From Setaria digitata (lineage: Eukaryota; Nematoda; Chromadorea; Rhabditida; Setariidae): a stretch of 64,000 nucleotides of DNA. Under the pieces are notes generated by a model. It did not search any database. It was not told where the DNA came from and saw nothing but the letters and a program-made list of their open reading frames with translations. The stretch spans positions 124,001 through 188,000 of the forward strand of contig RCAB01000045.1 in assembly GCA_003640385.1 (NCBI GenBank), given 5' to 3'. This document shows, piece by piece, positions 26,532 to 36,949 of the stretch. A program made the translations under genes and the position numbers. The stretch's first letter is position 1. Each line of letters begins with the position of its first letter.

Positions 26532-27486
26532 TCATTTTGTTCGCTTGATCAATTCTTCATCCTTGGCTACTAATGTTTGTGCAGCAATAAAGAGATGCAG
26601 TAAGCTAATTATTGATTTCAGCAGCGCAAGAGGAAAAAATAATGTTGTCAAGAGTGAGATGAGATGGAAACCATAGACATGTGGACCTGACCAAAAATGA
26701 TTAACGTATAACAAACTGTAGAACGTCTCATTGCCCAAACACATTACAAACAAGAATGGGCGAGATGTATAGTACAAGTGCAAAACTGGATTCGAAGACT
26801 GCTGAAAACAGAAGTTCATTATTAAAAGAATAAAAAATCTTCAAGTTTGTCCGGATTATCTATGTGGGGTCGAAGAAGTCATGAACATTCATCATCACCG
26901 CTTGCTGATAATTTCATGTTTTGCTAAAAACGTACTTTGTGAGTCAATTTACCCGTCACATCGCTAGCATGGAAATGAAGCCAATGCGAGGCAATATCAA
27001 CCACAGCTGACATTTGGAAATAAAACAAGTGGTCCGGATAGAAGCATCCACAACAGATAACCAATGCCATAAGTGCGCAGCGATCCGTTAACATATCAAG
27101 CATAGCCCCAAAACGTGATGCTTAAAATGGAATGGAAAGAAGTAATTTTTCCGAAATAAATAAATCTTACGTATGCAGAAGCTTCAATAATTTTGCCAGA
27201 ATATTCAGTACAAGCTGACCATATTATAAAAGATTTTTAATTCTAAATTGCAACCCATTTAGAAATCCAGTTTATTTACAAAAAAAAAGAAGAAATAATT
27301 TAACGAACACTGGTTATACAGTCGAGCTGCGTATCCATCAAAAGCATCAGAAATAGCGCTTAAAAAATAACAAATTGCCGCACGCCATGGCGCATAATTC
27401 ATAGCTTCAAATGATAAAACGGCTAAGATAATGCGAAGATAGCCAATCAAATTTGGATAAAAAAGCCAAACATTCGTTTCTGCCAT
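26532..27486 (-). CDS. pisy-1: Phosphatidylinositol synthase (CDP-alcohol phosphatidyltransferase)
   Basis: Transfers phosphatidate from CDP-diacylglycerol to myo-inositol in the ER membrane, giving phosphatidylinositol. Three exons join in phase to 210 aa: 27309-27486, 26936-27120, 26532-26801. The human enzyme is 213 aa. The full CDP-OH-P signature DG(x2)AR(x8)G(x3)D(x3)D is present: DGYAAR in exon 1, then GAMLDMLTD at the start of exon 2, so the catalytic aspartates are intact. ASHWLHFHASD and NPVLHLYYTSRP match the family, and several hydrophobic helices follow. The end of exon 2 was placed at a GTACGT donor because this keeps the family's THK segment before NPVLHLYY. The ATG at 27486 is preferred over an in-frame TTG two codons upstream; a TTTTCAG acceptor at 27502-27504 leaves a 15-nt leader. 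Identification is secure. Confidence 0.95.
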
Positions 27487-27508
27487 TGTCAATTTTAAAA
27501 TCTGAAAA
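27487..27508 (-). promoter_or_regulatory. Probable spliced-leader acceptor of PI synthase
   Basis: On the minus strand a CATTTTCAG acceptor is followed after 15 nt by the start codon. No upstream coding exon is seen. This fits spliced-leader trans-splicing, which is common in nematodes. The use is inferred, not shown. Confidence 0.5.
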
Positions 27509-29325
27509 TGAAAATTTATTTTGTAGACGAAAACACGCTCGACATGGTGCCGTATTTCTTAATCAATCTAGAGAAACAGGACAAATCCATGTAGAAAAGC
27601 TGACAAAAACAAACAAACAAATAAGCAAAAAATGGGATAACTAGGACATGAAGCACATAGGAGGACGCTCTCCTTAGCTGTCAAAGGCAATTATTCAAAC
27701 ATTCTTCAGGTTCGGTTAATCTAACATGAAGGCACTTTAAAAGCTTTCCTTACGATATTCTATTTCTAAAAAGAGAATTCATACCATGGATTATTTCGAA
27801 ATTTGTTTCAATCCACTTTTAGATATAAAGTGATTCTATTAATTACTTCTATTAATTACGAGGAGGGAGGTGAACGTTAAATTACTAATTTTTGATGGTC
27901 TTAGATTAAGAGTTTGACTTCAAACAAGAAATCATCACTACTAAAAAAATTTCAGAAAGTAGGAAGGTTTTTAGCAATTTTCGGAAACGGAAGAAAATAT
28001 GCCACAAGTAAAAGAATATTGAAGCGGACCTTCCCTCATATAAGAAAAACAAAAATCGATGCTGCAGCTGTCCGTCCCTCATGCACAGGCTTGAACCCTT
28101 TTGGAGAGACATTTATACTTCTTCGAATTCACCAACTAAGTTATGAAGAGTGCTATAAGAAAGAGAAAAGGATTTAGGAGCAAGGAGAGAACCTGAAGAC
28201 CCAAGAAAGTGGGCTGAAAGATGAGTAGAACAGTAAGATGTATATTAAAAAAATTGAAAATTGAATTGAAAACGAAAAATATATAAAACCTGTGTTGGTA
28301 GAATGTGAAAAACTGAATGGGATGAGAGACTAAAAGTGAAAAAGATATCAAAGGGGCTAAGTTACACAACCCCATACATATTCTTATATGCGAGAAAAAA
28401 TTACTGGAAGCCTTATAATAATATGACTATGAGTTCCGCATAAATATCACAATATAACAGAGTGAATATTACCTACTTTCAACGAAAAATTTGCCTGAAG
28501 TTCTACTACCTGGCCTGAAAGTTCATACTCTGAATATCAAAGACAGGAGATAGAATGAAGGTGAAATACCACTTATAAACTTACAACTTCAACTTCACGG
28601 CCTTCTGACAATCAAAATTTCGTCACTGCCACTTTATTTTCCAAATGTATCTCAACTCTTCCACTTTTTTCTTCATTTCAATCGATTTCCAAAGTGTCCT
28701 GCAAGTAATCATTGAAAGATGAGAAGTGAAAAATTTCGTGAAAATCCATATCCTGTAGAAATAAAGCAAGAAGAGCAGATTCAATTCTGTTACAGAATGG
28801 TAGCAGAGATCACAGCTAGTGAACCACAAAGCCACTACTTCACGGCAATTTCACTGCGCTGAAGTAGCTGTCACCGAAGGACCAGGGATGAATATTTTGC
28901 ATTGTAGACGTTAGAAGACGTTTTTAGGTATGGGATGTACTCGTTTCGTACTGAGACGCACCAGGACATCTCGGGGGATGTTTTGACGGGTAGAGGAAGG
29001 GTTCATTCCTACCGCTGACTGCGCGTGTGCTGTTCCAAATTCTGGACGGTTTGGTAAAGTTGTCGGTGTCTCAGTCCTTCCTGGAGTCAGATACATTTCA
29101 GAACGCGATGCGAATCAACTTGCCAACGCGTTGCGCGAAATGAATGCGTCGCCACTCGTCAATAATTCATTCGACGTTTCCTTGTACCTACGGGGTTCCC
29201 TTCGGGGTGCACTGAATTTGTTGACATGCACCGGTGCTTCCTTCGCTATCCTTGTCCGTTGTGAAAGTCGTTATCTTGTTTTCAGTGTTTTCGAACTTTG
29301 CAGACTTAAAATGCGTTAAATTTCA
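27509..29325. other. Intergenic between divergent PI synthase and KH genes; GC-richer island at 28900-29320
   Basis: Most of the stretch is AT-rich without phased exons. From about 28900 to 29320 the base composition rises and long frames open on both strands: plus 28976-29319 (contains PNSGRFGKVVGVSVLPGV) and minus 28911-29096 (contains PEFGTAHAQSAVGMNPSS). Neither resembles a protein I know. The island sits just upstream of the KH gene leader, so promoter/5' UTR sequence or an old exon are both possible. Confidence 0.4.
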
Positions 29326-29385
29326 GCTAGTTTTTAACCGCTCCGCGAGCTAGAATCAATCTAAATAGGGGAAAAGTTAGACAAA
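29318..29385 (+). promoter_or_regulatory. Candidate trans-splice site and leader of the KH gene
   Basis: AAATTTCAG ends at 29326, and the start codon of the KH-domain gene is at 29386. The 59-nt leader between them has no ATG. Placement as a spliced-leader acceptor is inferred from position and consensus only. Confidence 0.4.
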
Positions 29386-31558
29386 ATGGCCGCAACAGCA
29401 GCAGCAGCGGGAGCGGATTTCCATTATGGCAATGCAGCGGGCGGTGGGGCTGGATATAATGGAGCGGTACGTTTATTATAGTATTGTGACAGGTTGATTC
29501 ACCAAGAAGTTTAAGAGTAGAGGCAGAGGCTATGGGTAATAGAGGACTTTTCACTCAAGATTTTCTTAGAATCTTTAATTAGCTTTTCCATTCATGTGCC
29601 TTTTTCATGATTGCATCGGTTATTAGCTAAATTTTGATAATTGAAATGCTAAACTGATTTCATACTTTTAACTTTAAAGACGCGAGATTACGACTCTAAG
29701 CTTGCTTTCTTCCCTCATACGTAGTTATGGTTATTGGGAACGCTACTTTGACAAATAGAACGACTTCAGGGTGGGCCGCCAGGAACATTCCCTGGTGGTT
29801 ATGGTGGTGCTCCAGGAGGTTATGGAGGATATGGTGCTCCAGGATATGGAGGCTACGGTGGTTACGGTTACATGGATACTCAAAGTCCGCTTGATGCCGA
29901 GATTCAGGTTCGACACATATATGTTGCTATTCTCTCATAACAATTGATGGAACAAGGCATCAGTTATTATCCAAAAGCAAGAGTTCTAGTAGCAAACTAT
30001 TTTCCAGGTTGTGATTCGTGAAATTCATAATGAACAACAACTGATGGAGCAAGGCGGCGAGTGGGGTGAGCAATTCAAAAATGCAAAACGACTGTTAGCT
30101 GCTGAAGCAGATAAATTGGAAAATTCTATTGATCCAGAATGGCTTGAAGTTGATATCGCAAAACCAATTAAAGTCTCGAAAAAGGTTTTTATTATGCCAC
30201 TTGACTTTTCGTTTATCTGGTATAACTAACTCTAGTTTGCTCTCTTAGGGACAGTGCTACATTACTTTGCTAAGAAGACAAATTGAGCAGGGAGTGAATT
30301 ATGAGATTAGTGTTTAAAATATAACTTTTGTTGTTTGTTCATTTCAGGTTCTGATTCCCAACTTCAGGCACCCACATTTCAATTTCGTCGGCAAAATTTT
30401 GGGACCTAAAGGGGCAACATTACAAGCTATGGCGAAACAGTTCAAATGTCATATTTATGTACTTGGTCGTGGATCAACAAAAGATCGTGCCAAGGTCTCA
30501 ATAAGTTTTACTTGTGTTTATTTCATAATCCTCGAGGATTAAAAATCAGCTATTGTAAAACCCATTCCTTGATTAGGAATACTGTGAAATTTTGTGAACT
30601 TTTTTTCTGACAGGAACAGGAATTGTTACAAAGTGGAGATCCGCAGTATGCTCATTATGGTGGACCACTTCATGTAAAAGTGGAAACAATTGCACCCGCG
30701 CATGTTGCATATCAGCGAATAGCAGGCGTTCTAGAGCAGCTTTCTACTACATTGCAGCCGGTGTGTTCCGAATTCCTGTAGTTTATTTACCATTCTTTGT
30801 ATTATTTAGCAAAACTTGTGTGGTGCTAAGTATATAAGATAGGTATAGGTTCTCGGTTTTTCTTGCTCATCAGCTTTGTGTTGGAAAGTATGATTTTCTT
30901 CAAAACAACCTATAATAATTAACGATGCCAAGAACTATGCGAATTGGCTTTGCTGATCGCATATTGGACAGATACAGTATTTGTGTGAAAGATAATGGGG
31001 TTTTCAACAACCAAAACATTAATTGTGATCTAGAATCGCCTTGAGTTTGCTCTGAACAATTTTTGGCGCATGTTTTGCACCGTGTTATTATATCTTTAAC
31101 TAATTTTCCAGACTCGAGATGAAACTTTTGACAAAATGAACAGTCAAGGCGGAGGAGCAGGTGATGGTGCTGAAAAAGGTTCTTATTTTGATTCGCTGTT
31201 TAAGTCCGGTAGTTATTTTTCTCGATTTCCTGCAATTTTTCTTTGTAGCAGAAGGTGGAGAAGACGGAAGTGACGATCAGCCAGGTGGGGGAGCAATGCG
31301 AGGAGGAAGAGGAGGTTTCCGTGGTGGTCGAGGTGGGGAACGTGGTGGTTTTCGAGGACGTGGTGTTGATCGAGGAGGGATTCAGCGTGGCGCTTATAGA
31401 GGCGCGCGAGGGAGTGGAGATCGCGGAGGGTGATAAAACATTTTTTGTCTCAAAATGAGTAACTAATTGAACTATTAATTGCTAAAGAATATGTTTTCGG
31501 ACACGATGCGTTTATTTATTATTTTATATCCATATTTTTCAGGTACCGCCCATATTGA
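29386..31558 (+). CDS. STAR-family (Sam68-like) KH RNA-binding protein, RGG tail, apparent frameshift
   Basis: Nuclear RNA-binding/splicing regulator family. Eight exons: 29386-29466, 29770-29907, 30008-30184, 30348-30495, 30614-30760, 31112-31178, 31249-31429, 31543-31558; about 317 aa. The order is an Ala/Gly-rich start; a Gly-Tyr-rich segment (PGGYGGAPGG); a helical QUA1-like region (EWGEQFKNAKRLLAAEADKL); the KH domain (NFVGKILGPKGATLQAM with its GxxG loop, then IYVLGRGSTK); a QUA2-like LLQSGDPQYAHYGGPLHV; and an RGG box (RGGFRGGRGGERGG). The end was placed at RPY via a GTGATA donor at 31430; reading through would instead stop at 31434. Exon 4 is one base too long: an A5 run at 30479-30483 shifts the expected DRAK codons, while exons 5-8 stay in frame. 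A homopolymer sequencing error is the simplest cause. No splice choice that I tried repairs it. Confidence 0.85.
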
Positions 31559-31605
31559 AAGCGATCTTTGATGACCCAATTTTTCGATAATCCCACAATT
31601 CCAAA

Positions 31606-31704
31606 TTAATTCAGTCTAAAAATATTTTCTACCCACTTTTCTTGGGCTGTTCCTCGTTTCTCTTCCAGTTCTTGATCTACGGATCTCAGCAAATCATCTA
31701 CATT
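31606..31704 (-). CDS. Orphan 3' exon, acidic C-terminus of an unknown protein
   Basis: On the minus strand a good TTGTTACAG acceptor is followed by 32 open codons and a TAA. It begins NVDDLLRSVDQELEEKRG and ends ENIFRLN. It is charged and helix-like. The terminus lies 48 bp from the end of the convergent KH gene, the usual layout of a real gene's last exon. Upstream exons were not found with confidence; a 17-nt piece near 32010-32030, with a strong pyrimidine tract and a GTAGTT donor, could precede it. The family is not recognised. Confidence 0.35.
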   Translation of the reverse strand, partial: NVDDLLRSVDQELEEKRGTAQEKWVENIFRLN

Positions 31705-32495
31705 CTGTAACAATACAAATATGGTTGGTTATATTTATTTAGGAAATTGGATTTCTGACTGTCTGGTGGGAGCAACAGGATTAAATTAATAATACAGTTG
31801 ATTTTAAATTCTTAAATTTCGCTATTAAAATGTTTGTTCTTGTCAGCTTGCTTCTAATGTTGTCATGGTTATAACATGTTAATTCTTATCATTCTCTTAT
31901 TCATTCAGTTTGGTCTCTACTACCTTTATTCTGACATCCATTGGGTTATTCAACAGTAATTCAAAAACTCTAATTTAATTTCTATAAAAATCTATAGTAA
32001 CTACCTTCTGTAGTAAGCAAGCTGTTTGGAACAGAAGAGGTGAAGGAATCAATTATAATATATATTCAACCAGTGCGATGAAATATAATTTATCTTACAG
32101 GTGGTATCGAGCTTCCTCACTCAAACATTAAAGCTAAACTTAAATAATCGGCAATCTTCAAATTAAACTCTCTCAAATGAAAGTGATGAATGAGACAGAG
32201 AAAATTGGATGGTCACGCTGAGATCTACAAATTTTTAAAAAGCACACATTAAATTTTTGCAGTGTTAAATTCTTAAATTTTCAGTGTTAAGTATTATTTT
32301 TGCTTTTTTGTCTTTTTTTTCTTTTCTTTTTTTTTTTTTTTTTTTTTAAGTGGTAATATGCATTTTCCTAGAAATTAGCCGTTATTTTAATAATATCGGT
32401 TGCGGGTGGTGCTGCATAGGTTTTGACAATGCGCAAGTGATTGCAGGACGACTTAAATAATTGGAAATAATCCGTGCGATATGCGTGACGCTCAC

Positions 32496-32697
32496 TGGGT
32501 CCTTTATCCCACCCTGTCTCCCACCCTCAATATTAAGTTTTCCTCTTTTTTCTCAAGTTTTTGAAGTTTTTTTCCTTTTTTTTCTTTTTTTTTNTGGGTC
32601 CTAAACCTTTATCCCACCCTGTCTCCCACCCTCAATATTAAGTTTTCCTCTTTTTTCTCAAGTTTTTGAAGTTTTTTTCCTTTTTTTTCTTTTTTTT
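32496..32697. repeat. About 100-bp duplication flanking an N (32594)
   Basis: The sequence starting TGGGTCC and running through CCCACCCTGTCTCCCACCC and a long CT/T tract occurs at 32496-32593. It repeats at 32595 to about 32697, differing mainly by a short insertion near the start (CCTAAACCTTTATCC versus CCTTTATCC). The single N between the copies marks an assembly join in low-complexity DNA. Confidence 0.85.
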
Positions 32698-35304
32698 TCT
32701 TTTTTCTTTTTTTTTTTTAAGCGTTAACCGAAAATGGAAGTCACCTTTTGCTTTTGGTGACCATATCATCAACTGTTCAGTTAGATTTTCAGGTTTATTT
32801 TATAGCAACATCTTGAAGATGATAGAGTTAAGAAAGAATCGTACTAAATATAGCAGCCCATCCGCAGCTTCTCTCAAGTGTTAAAATTTGTTCACATTTA
32901 TGTTGCTCGAATCCACCAGTAAAATGTTGTTTTGTTAATGTGGGATTTTGTCTAACATTAAATCGGTAATGACGTGCTAATTTCGATTTAATATGCAAAT
33001 TTTCCTGATATTCTGGGGGAAAAATCTGTTCAGGTTTTAGGTAGAAGTAGTATTAGTTCTTAACAATTATTAGGAAGAAATTTATTATTGAAGTAAATAC
33101 GATCTTATGGGGTAGGAACTTCTGCATCTCTTACAAAGTCTTCTAGGGATAATCATTACTACGAAAGGGAAATGTCGATATATAAATTACTGATGTCTAA
33201 TTAATGATTCCTGAAGAGCAAAGTTCTATCATTTATGCTCTTCTGAAATCTTAAAATTCTCTTATAATAAATTCATAATTCCACTTCCGCCGATATTCAG
33301 GGTGCTCTGTTGTTTAAATTAATTAATGATAATTTAAATTTAAAAAAGTGGTTACTGTATTTATTTGTAGATGATATTGGTTCAAATTCTTATAGTTGAT
33401 TTATATTATTATTTTGATGTCTGGGATATCCTACTAGAAATAGGGAAAGAAAGAATTAGGATTGGTTGGTATTTATTGCTGCTTATGCTTGGGTTAAGGT
33501 GATCTAGATAGAAGGAGAATTTTATAATTGTAGTAATTTTATTTGAAATAACAGGGTACTTTAAATTTTATTATAAAATGAATGTTTGTACTGCAACATT
33601 TAACGAGCAAGGAACAAAAATTGTTAAAAAGCCGAAAACAAGGATATAAATCGGCCATTTAATTATATATGGTTAAGTTTTTCTTCGGATATTTGTGGAA
33701 TTTTAAGGTAAGGCTTAAGTGAAATCCAACTTTCACTCTAGATCAAATTCGGATTTTAACAGAACTAATCGAAATGACTTCCACCATTTCTCAAAGTTTG
33801 TATAATTTTTATTAATTTATAAGTAGATTTTGAAATTTATTTTCAGCATATTTCAGGTTCCGTCGGCCGTTTGTTCGAACGATCGTCATCGACTTATGAT
33901 CTCGTGATTCGGTTGGATAGAGCGGTGATCTCATTTTACTGCAGGTGCCTTCGTTAGGCTTTTGTGATTATGTTTATCATTGTATAAATTTTTGCATTAT
34001 TTGCAGTTTTCTCTAATAAATTATTGGATAATATTGGTTTCGATGAAGAAAAACTCGTTTATTTCGAGATCATTTTTGTATCTTTGTGGATAGGTTCAGG
34101 AAATTTTCTAATTAGAATTTGTTGGGTTGATTCAAAGTAGTATCTTTTGGGTTCTATTGAGAAAAATGGGTAGAAAATATAAATAGGTTTTCAGTCCATG
34201 AATTATACAAGCATCCTTTTGTGGCCTCGTGCTAGTTATTGAGTTGTTAGGTATCTTCGTGCGAGTGGGTTGGGAATTAGGTTTTGGTGTAGAAGTTAAC
34301 AAATTAAAATTTGGAATTTGTGAATTTTACTTGTTTTTATGATTTTGAAAAGCATTTCCTTTCAGTTTATGCAGTGAATGAATTTCTGTATCATCTATTT
34401 TGTTGTGATGATGGTTGGTCTACAAGTAAAGAAAGAAATTCAGATAGGCGATGTACTATGTTCAAGTTATTTTACTTACCTCACTAATCATGCTCTGGAA
34501 TGGCTTAGGGTAATGTTAGTAACAAGGATGCAATACAGTATTTGTTGACTGAGGTGAACTAGTTTTTGGCTTGAGTTAGCCTACCAGAGAAATATTTCAA
34601 AATTTTGCTAAAGAACGAAAGTAGATTATAGCGTTTACAGAATTTTTCTCTAATCTTGTATTTAATCTTACATTGATTGTTCACTTGTTTACGCCGTTTC
34701 CGTTTATTGGTGTTCCATATATGTTGTATATTCGCTGTTTCCGTAAAACTATCCGAGTACATTCCTGAGGCTCTCCCAATCTCGTATCTCCCATATGCTT
34801 TAAATGTTGTACTCCCTCTGACTTTGTAAATGTTGACCAGTCCCTCTTCTCTCTACCCCTCACTTCTTCCGATATTTTCTATGCCTATGAATGCATGTAT
34901 TTGTGGGCATGTATACATGCAAAACTTGTGTGCGTAATGGCTCCATTATTTCCGTTATTTTTTACAGTGATTAGTTGGTGTTAGTGGATATGTTATTTTA
35001 GATCGCCATAAGTTAATATTTTAATACTGATTTAATTAGCTATATGAAATAAAAAGGTGCGGTAAATCCATGTATTTAATATTTATCAGTTACTATTTTC
35101 TGTCTATGTTCGAATTTTAATTTAGAAATAAGAACAACATGAGATGTTGAAGAATTCATAGCGATAAGATTTTTCTCTGATTGAAGAATATCAGTTGTAT
35201 TCTAATTGGATTTGTCAACCTGAATATTCTGAATTTCTGTTGTCCTAAAAAAATTTTTTACGTTAGAGAGGTATCAATTTTGACGTTATGTTAAAGTTAC
35301 ATTT

Positions 35305-35329
35305 AAATTTGCAGTTTTCTTAATTCGGT
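35305..35329 (+). promoter_or_regulatory. Probable spliced-leader acceptor of FKBP gene
   Basis: AAATTTGCAG ends at 35314 and the FKBP start codon is at 35330, giving a 15-nt leader, the short spacing typical of trans-spliced nematode genes. Inferred from consensus and spacing. Confidence 0.5.
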
Positions 35330-36092
35330 ATGCCGGTGAAGATCGATACTAACAAGGAAGGGGATGGTTAGTTCCTTGCATCATGTTCCAATCGTTAATG
35401 CTGCTTACGTTTCTCTAGCTACTTTGATTCACTCGTTTTCTCTTTCAGTAGTTCGAGCAAGCGTTTCAGTTGATGAAGACCTATGGAGCATATTTTCCAT
35501 TCTTTATATTCTTTCTGACTGACTGCTGATGCAGAATAACTGAGTTCTTAATTCAGATTTTATACAGGAAAAATGTCACAAGTAAATTTTTTGACAAAAA
35601 ATTTAGATATTTTCAGGCAAAACATTTCCAAAAACGGGACAAACCGTAACTTGTCACTATGTATTGACTTTGGAAAATGGAAAAGAAGTAAAATTTTCTA
35701 TTATTTCACTAATTCCTTCTTAGACTTTCAGAGTATTTTTGTCTTCATCATCTTATACAAAGCTGTTTATAGGTTGATAGTTCACGTTCACGGGGCAAAC
35801 CATTCAAGTTCAAGATTGGTTGCGGAGAGGTCATCAAAGGGTGGGACGAAGGTGTTGCAAAGGTTTTATTTATCATGTACATTTGAATCAATTGCTGTAG
35901 GGAATTCTGTTCTTAATTTTCTATTGCATAGCTTGAATACTGAATTCAAAAGCACATTTGCAGATGTCTGTTGGTCAACGCGCGAAGTTGACTGTTTCAT
36001 CAGATTTGGGTTATGGTAGTCGAGGAATCCCGGGTGCTATACCACCGAATTCTACACTTATTTTCGATGTAGAACTTCTTGGCGTGGAATAA
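35330..36092 (+). CDS. fkb-2: FKBP12-type peptidyl-prolyl cis-trans isomerase
   Basis: Cytosolic prolyl isomerase that binds FK506/rapamycin in other organisms. Four exons, all in phase, give 108 aa, the size of human FKBP12: 35330-35366, 35617-35687, 35773-35862, 35964-36092. Landmarks are [60 protein letters not shown] and a final FDVELLGVE. Pocket residues are Y27, D38, F47, V56-I57, W60, Y83 and F100. The usual Phe just before the pocket Asp (human F36) is Val37 here, at the exon 2/3 junction. AATAAA overlaps the stop codon and may serve as poly(A) signal. NFU1 starts 0.86 kb downstream on the same strand. The symbol follows the C. elegans FKBP12-type gene and is assigned by similarity. 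Confidence 0.93.
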
Positions 36093-36949
36093 ATGAAGGT
36101 AGTGACTTTACTTTGTCATTCGGTCGCTGCCATCTACCTCGTATCTTTGATCCTCTTCCATCTTTAATGTTGTGATGTTATTCTTTCAAAAAGTTCAAAC
36201 TTTTAATTTCCTCTTCCTCAGAGATTCCCTGTCTGCTTCTGAAATGCCGTCATGTTTTTTCTCTGTTCTTCTCATTTAGTAATCCACAATTTCTTACAGA
36301 TCAAAATACCGTTGGCAGCAACTTTCTCTATTGTTCTTTCACATTGATATACTGATGAAGTTTATTTCACGTCCTTAAGGTGTTTATGCTTAATACTATT
36401 AAAAGAAACTATTTTTCTAACTGTAATTTGTTGTTGGAAATTAAATGCCCTTTGTTACAACTCTTTATGTTTTATTTGAAATTTTGCTTCAGATTAAAAA
36501 AAAATACTTTGAAAAGGCACATATTGAATCTGCTTCTTGTTATATGCTTGCTTTTCTATTAAGTGTTCGGTTAGTTCCAAATACTATAAACAGAAGGATC
36601 ATTTTTAGACTCATTCATTGTTGTATTATCAGCTTTTATCTATATTTTTTGGCGAACGAGTGATATTGGAATAAAATGAATGATCACAGATCTAGGAATT
36701 CAAAAACTCAATGTTTTATGAACTTTCAGTTTCGATGCATTAGGACAAGAAGCGATAAGTCTTGACGATTGTTTTAAGGTCAAGTGTCAGTGCTGTACTT
36801 TAAAGAATAACGGATTTAGATTGCAATTGGTAAATATTCAGTCTAGGAAGGAGCTATTTTTGGGATATATTTTCAGACTTTCTATTATCCTAGGGAAGGG
36901 GACAGTGCTGTAGACATTGGAAAGCTTGGTACAGATCAGTTTTTTTGAA
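36093..36949. other. FKBP 3' flank and NFU1 upstream region
   Basis: No exon is supported here. A TATATTTTCAG acceptor-like site ends at 36876, 73 nt before the NFU1 start, and may be its trans-splice acceptor. The remaining sequence is AT-rich, with chance open frames around 36380-36660. Confidence 0.45.

Larger units (their letters stand above)
31559..35314. other. Intergenic, one orphan minus-strand exon, no full gene
   Basis: Apart from the orphan exon at 31606-31704 and the N-flanking duplication at 32496-32697, I see no supported gene. The stretch has long poly-T/CT runs around 32300-32720. A moderately GC-rich open patch occurs on the plus strand at 33858-33960, bounded by AG and GT, but it could not be phased to neighbours. 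Confidence 0.45.

Noticed and set aside
32666..32884. Phe-rich ORF
   Set aside because: Its start is a translated CT/T homopolymer tract next to an assembly N.
33380..33400. B-box-like GGTTCAAATTC, considered for a tRNA gene
   Set aside because: No A box or cloverleaf pairing was found around it; the same holds for GGTTCGAATC near 53408.
35573..36019. 148-aa ORF on the plus strand
   Set aside because: It runs through two FKBP introns and reads the FKBP exons out of frame; it is a shadow of the spliced FKBP12 gene.
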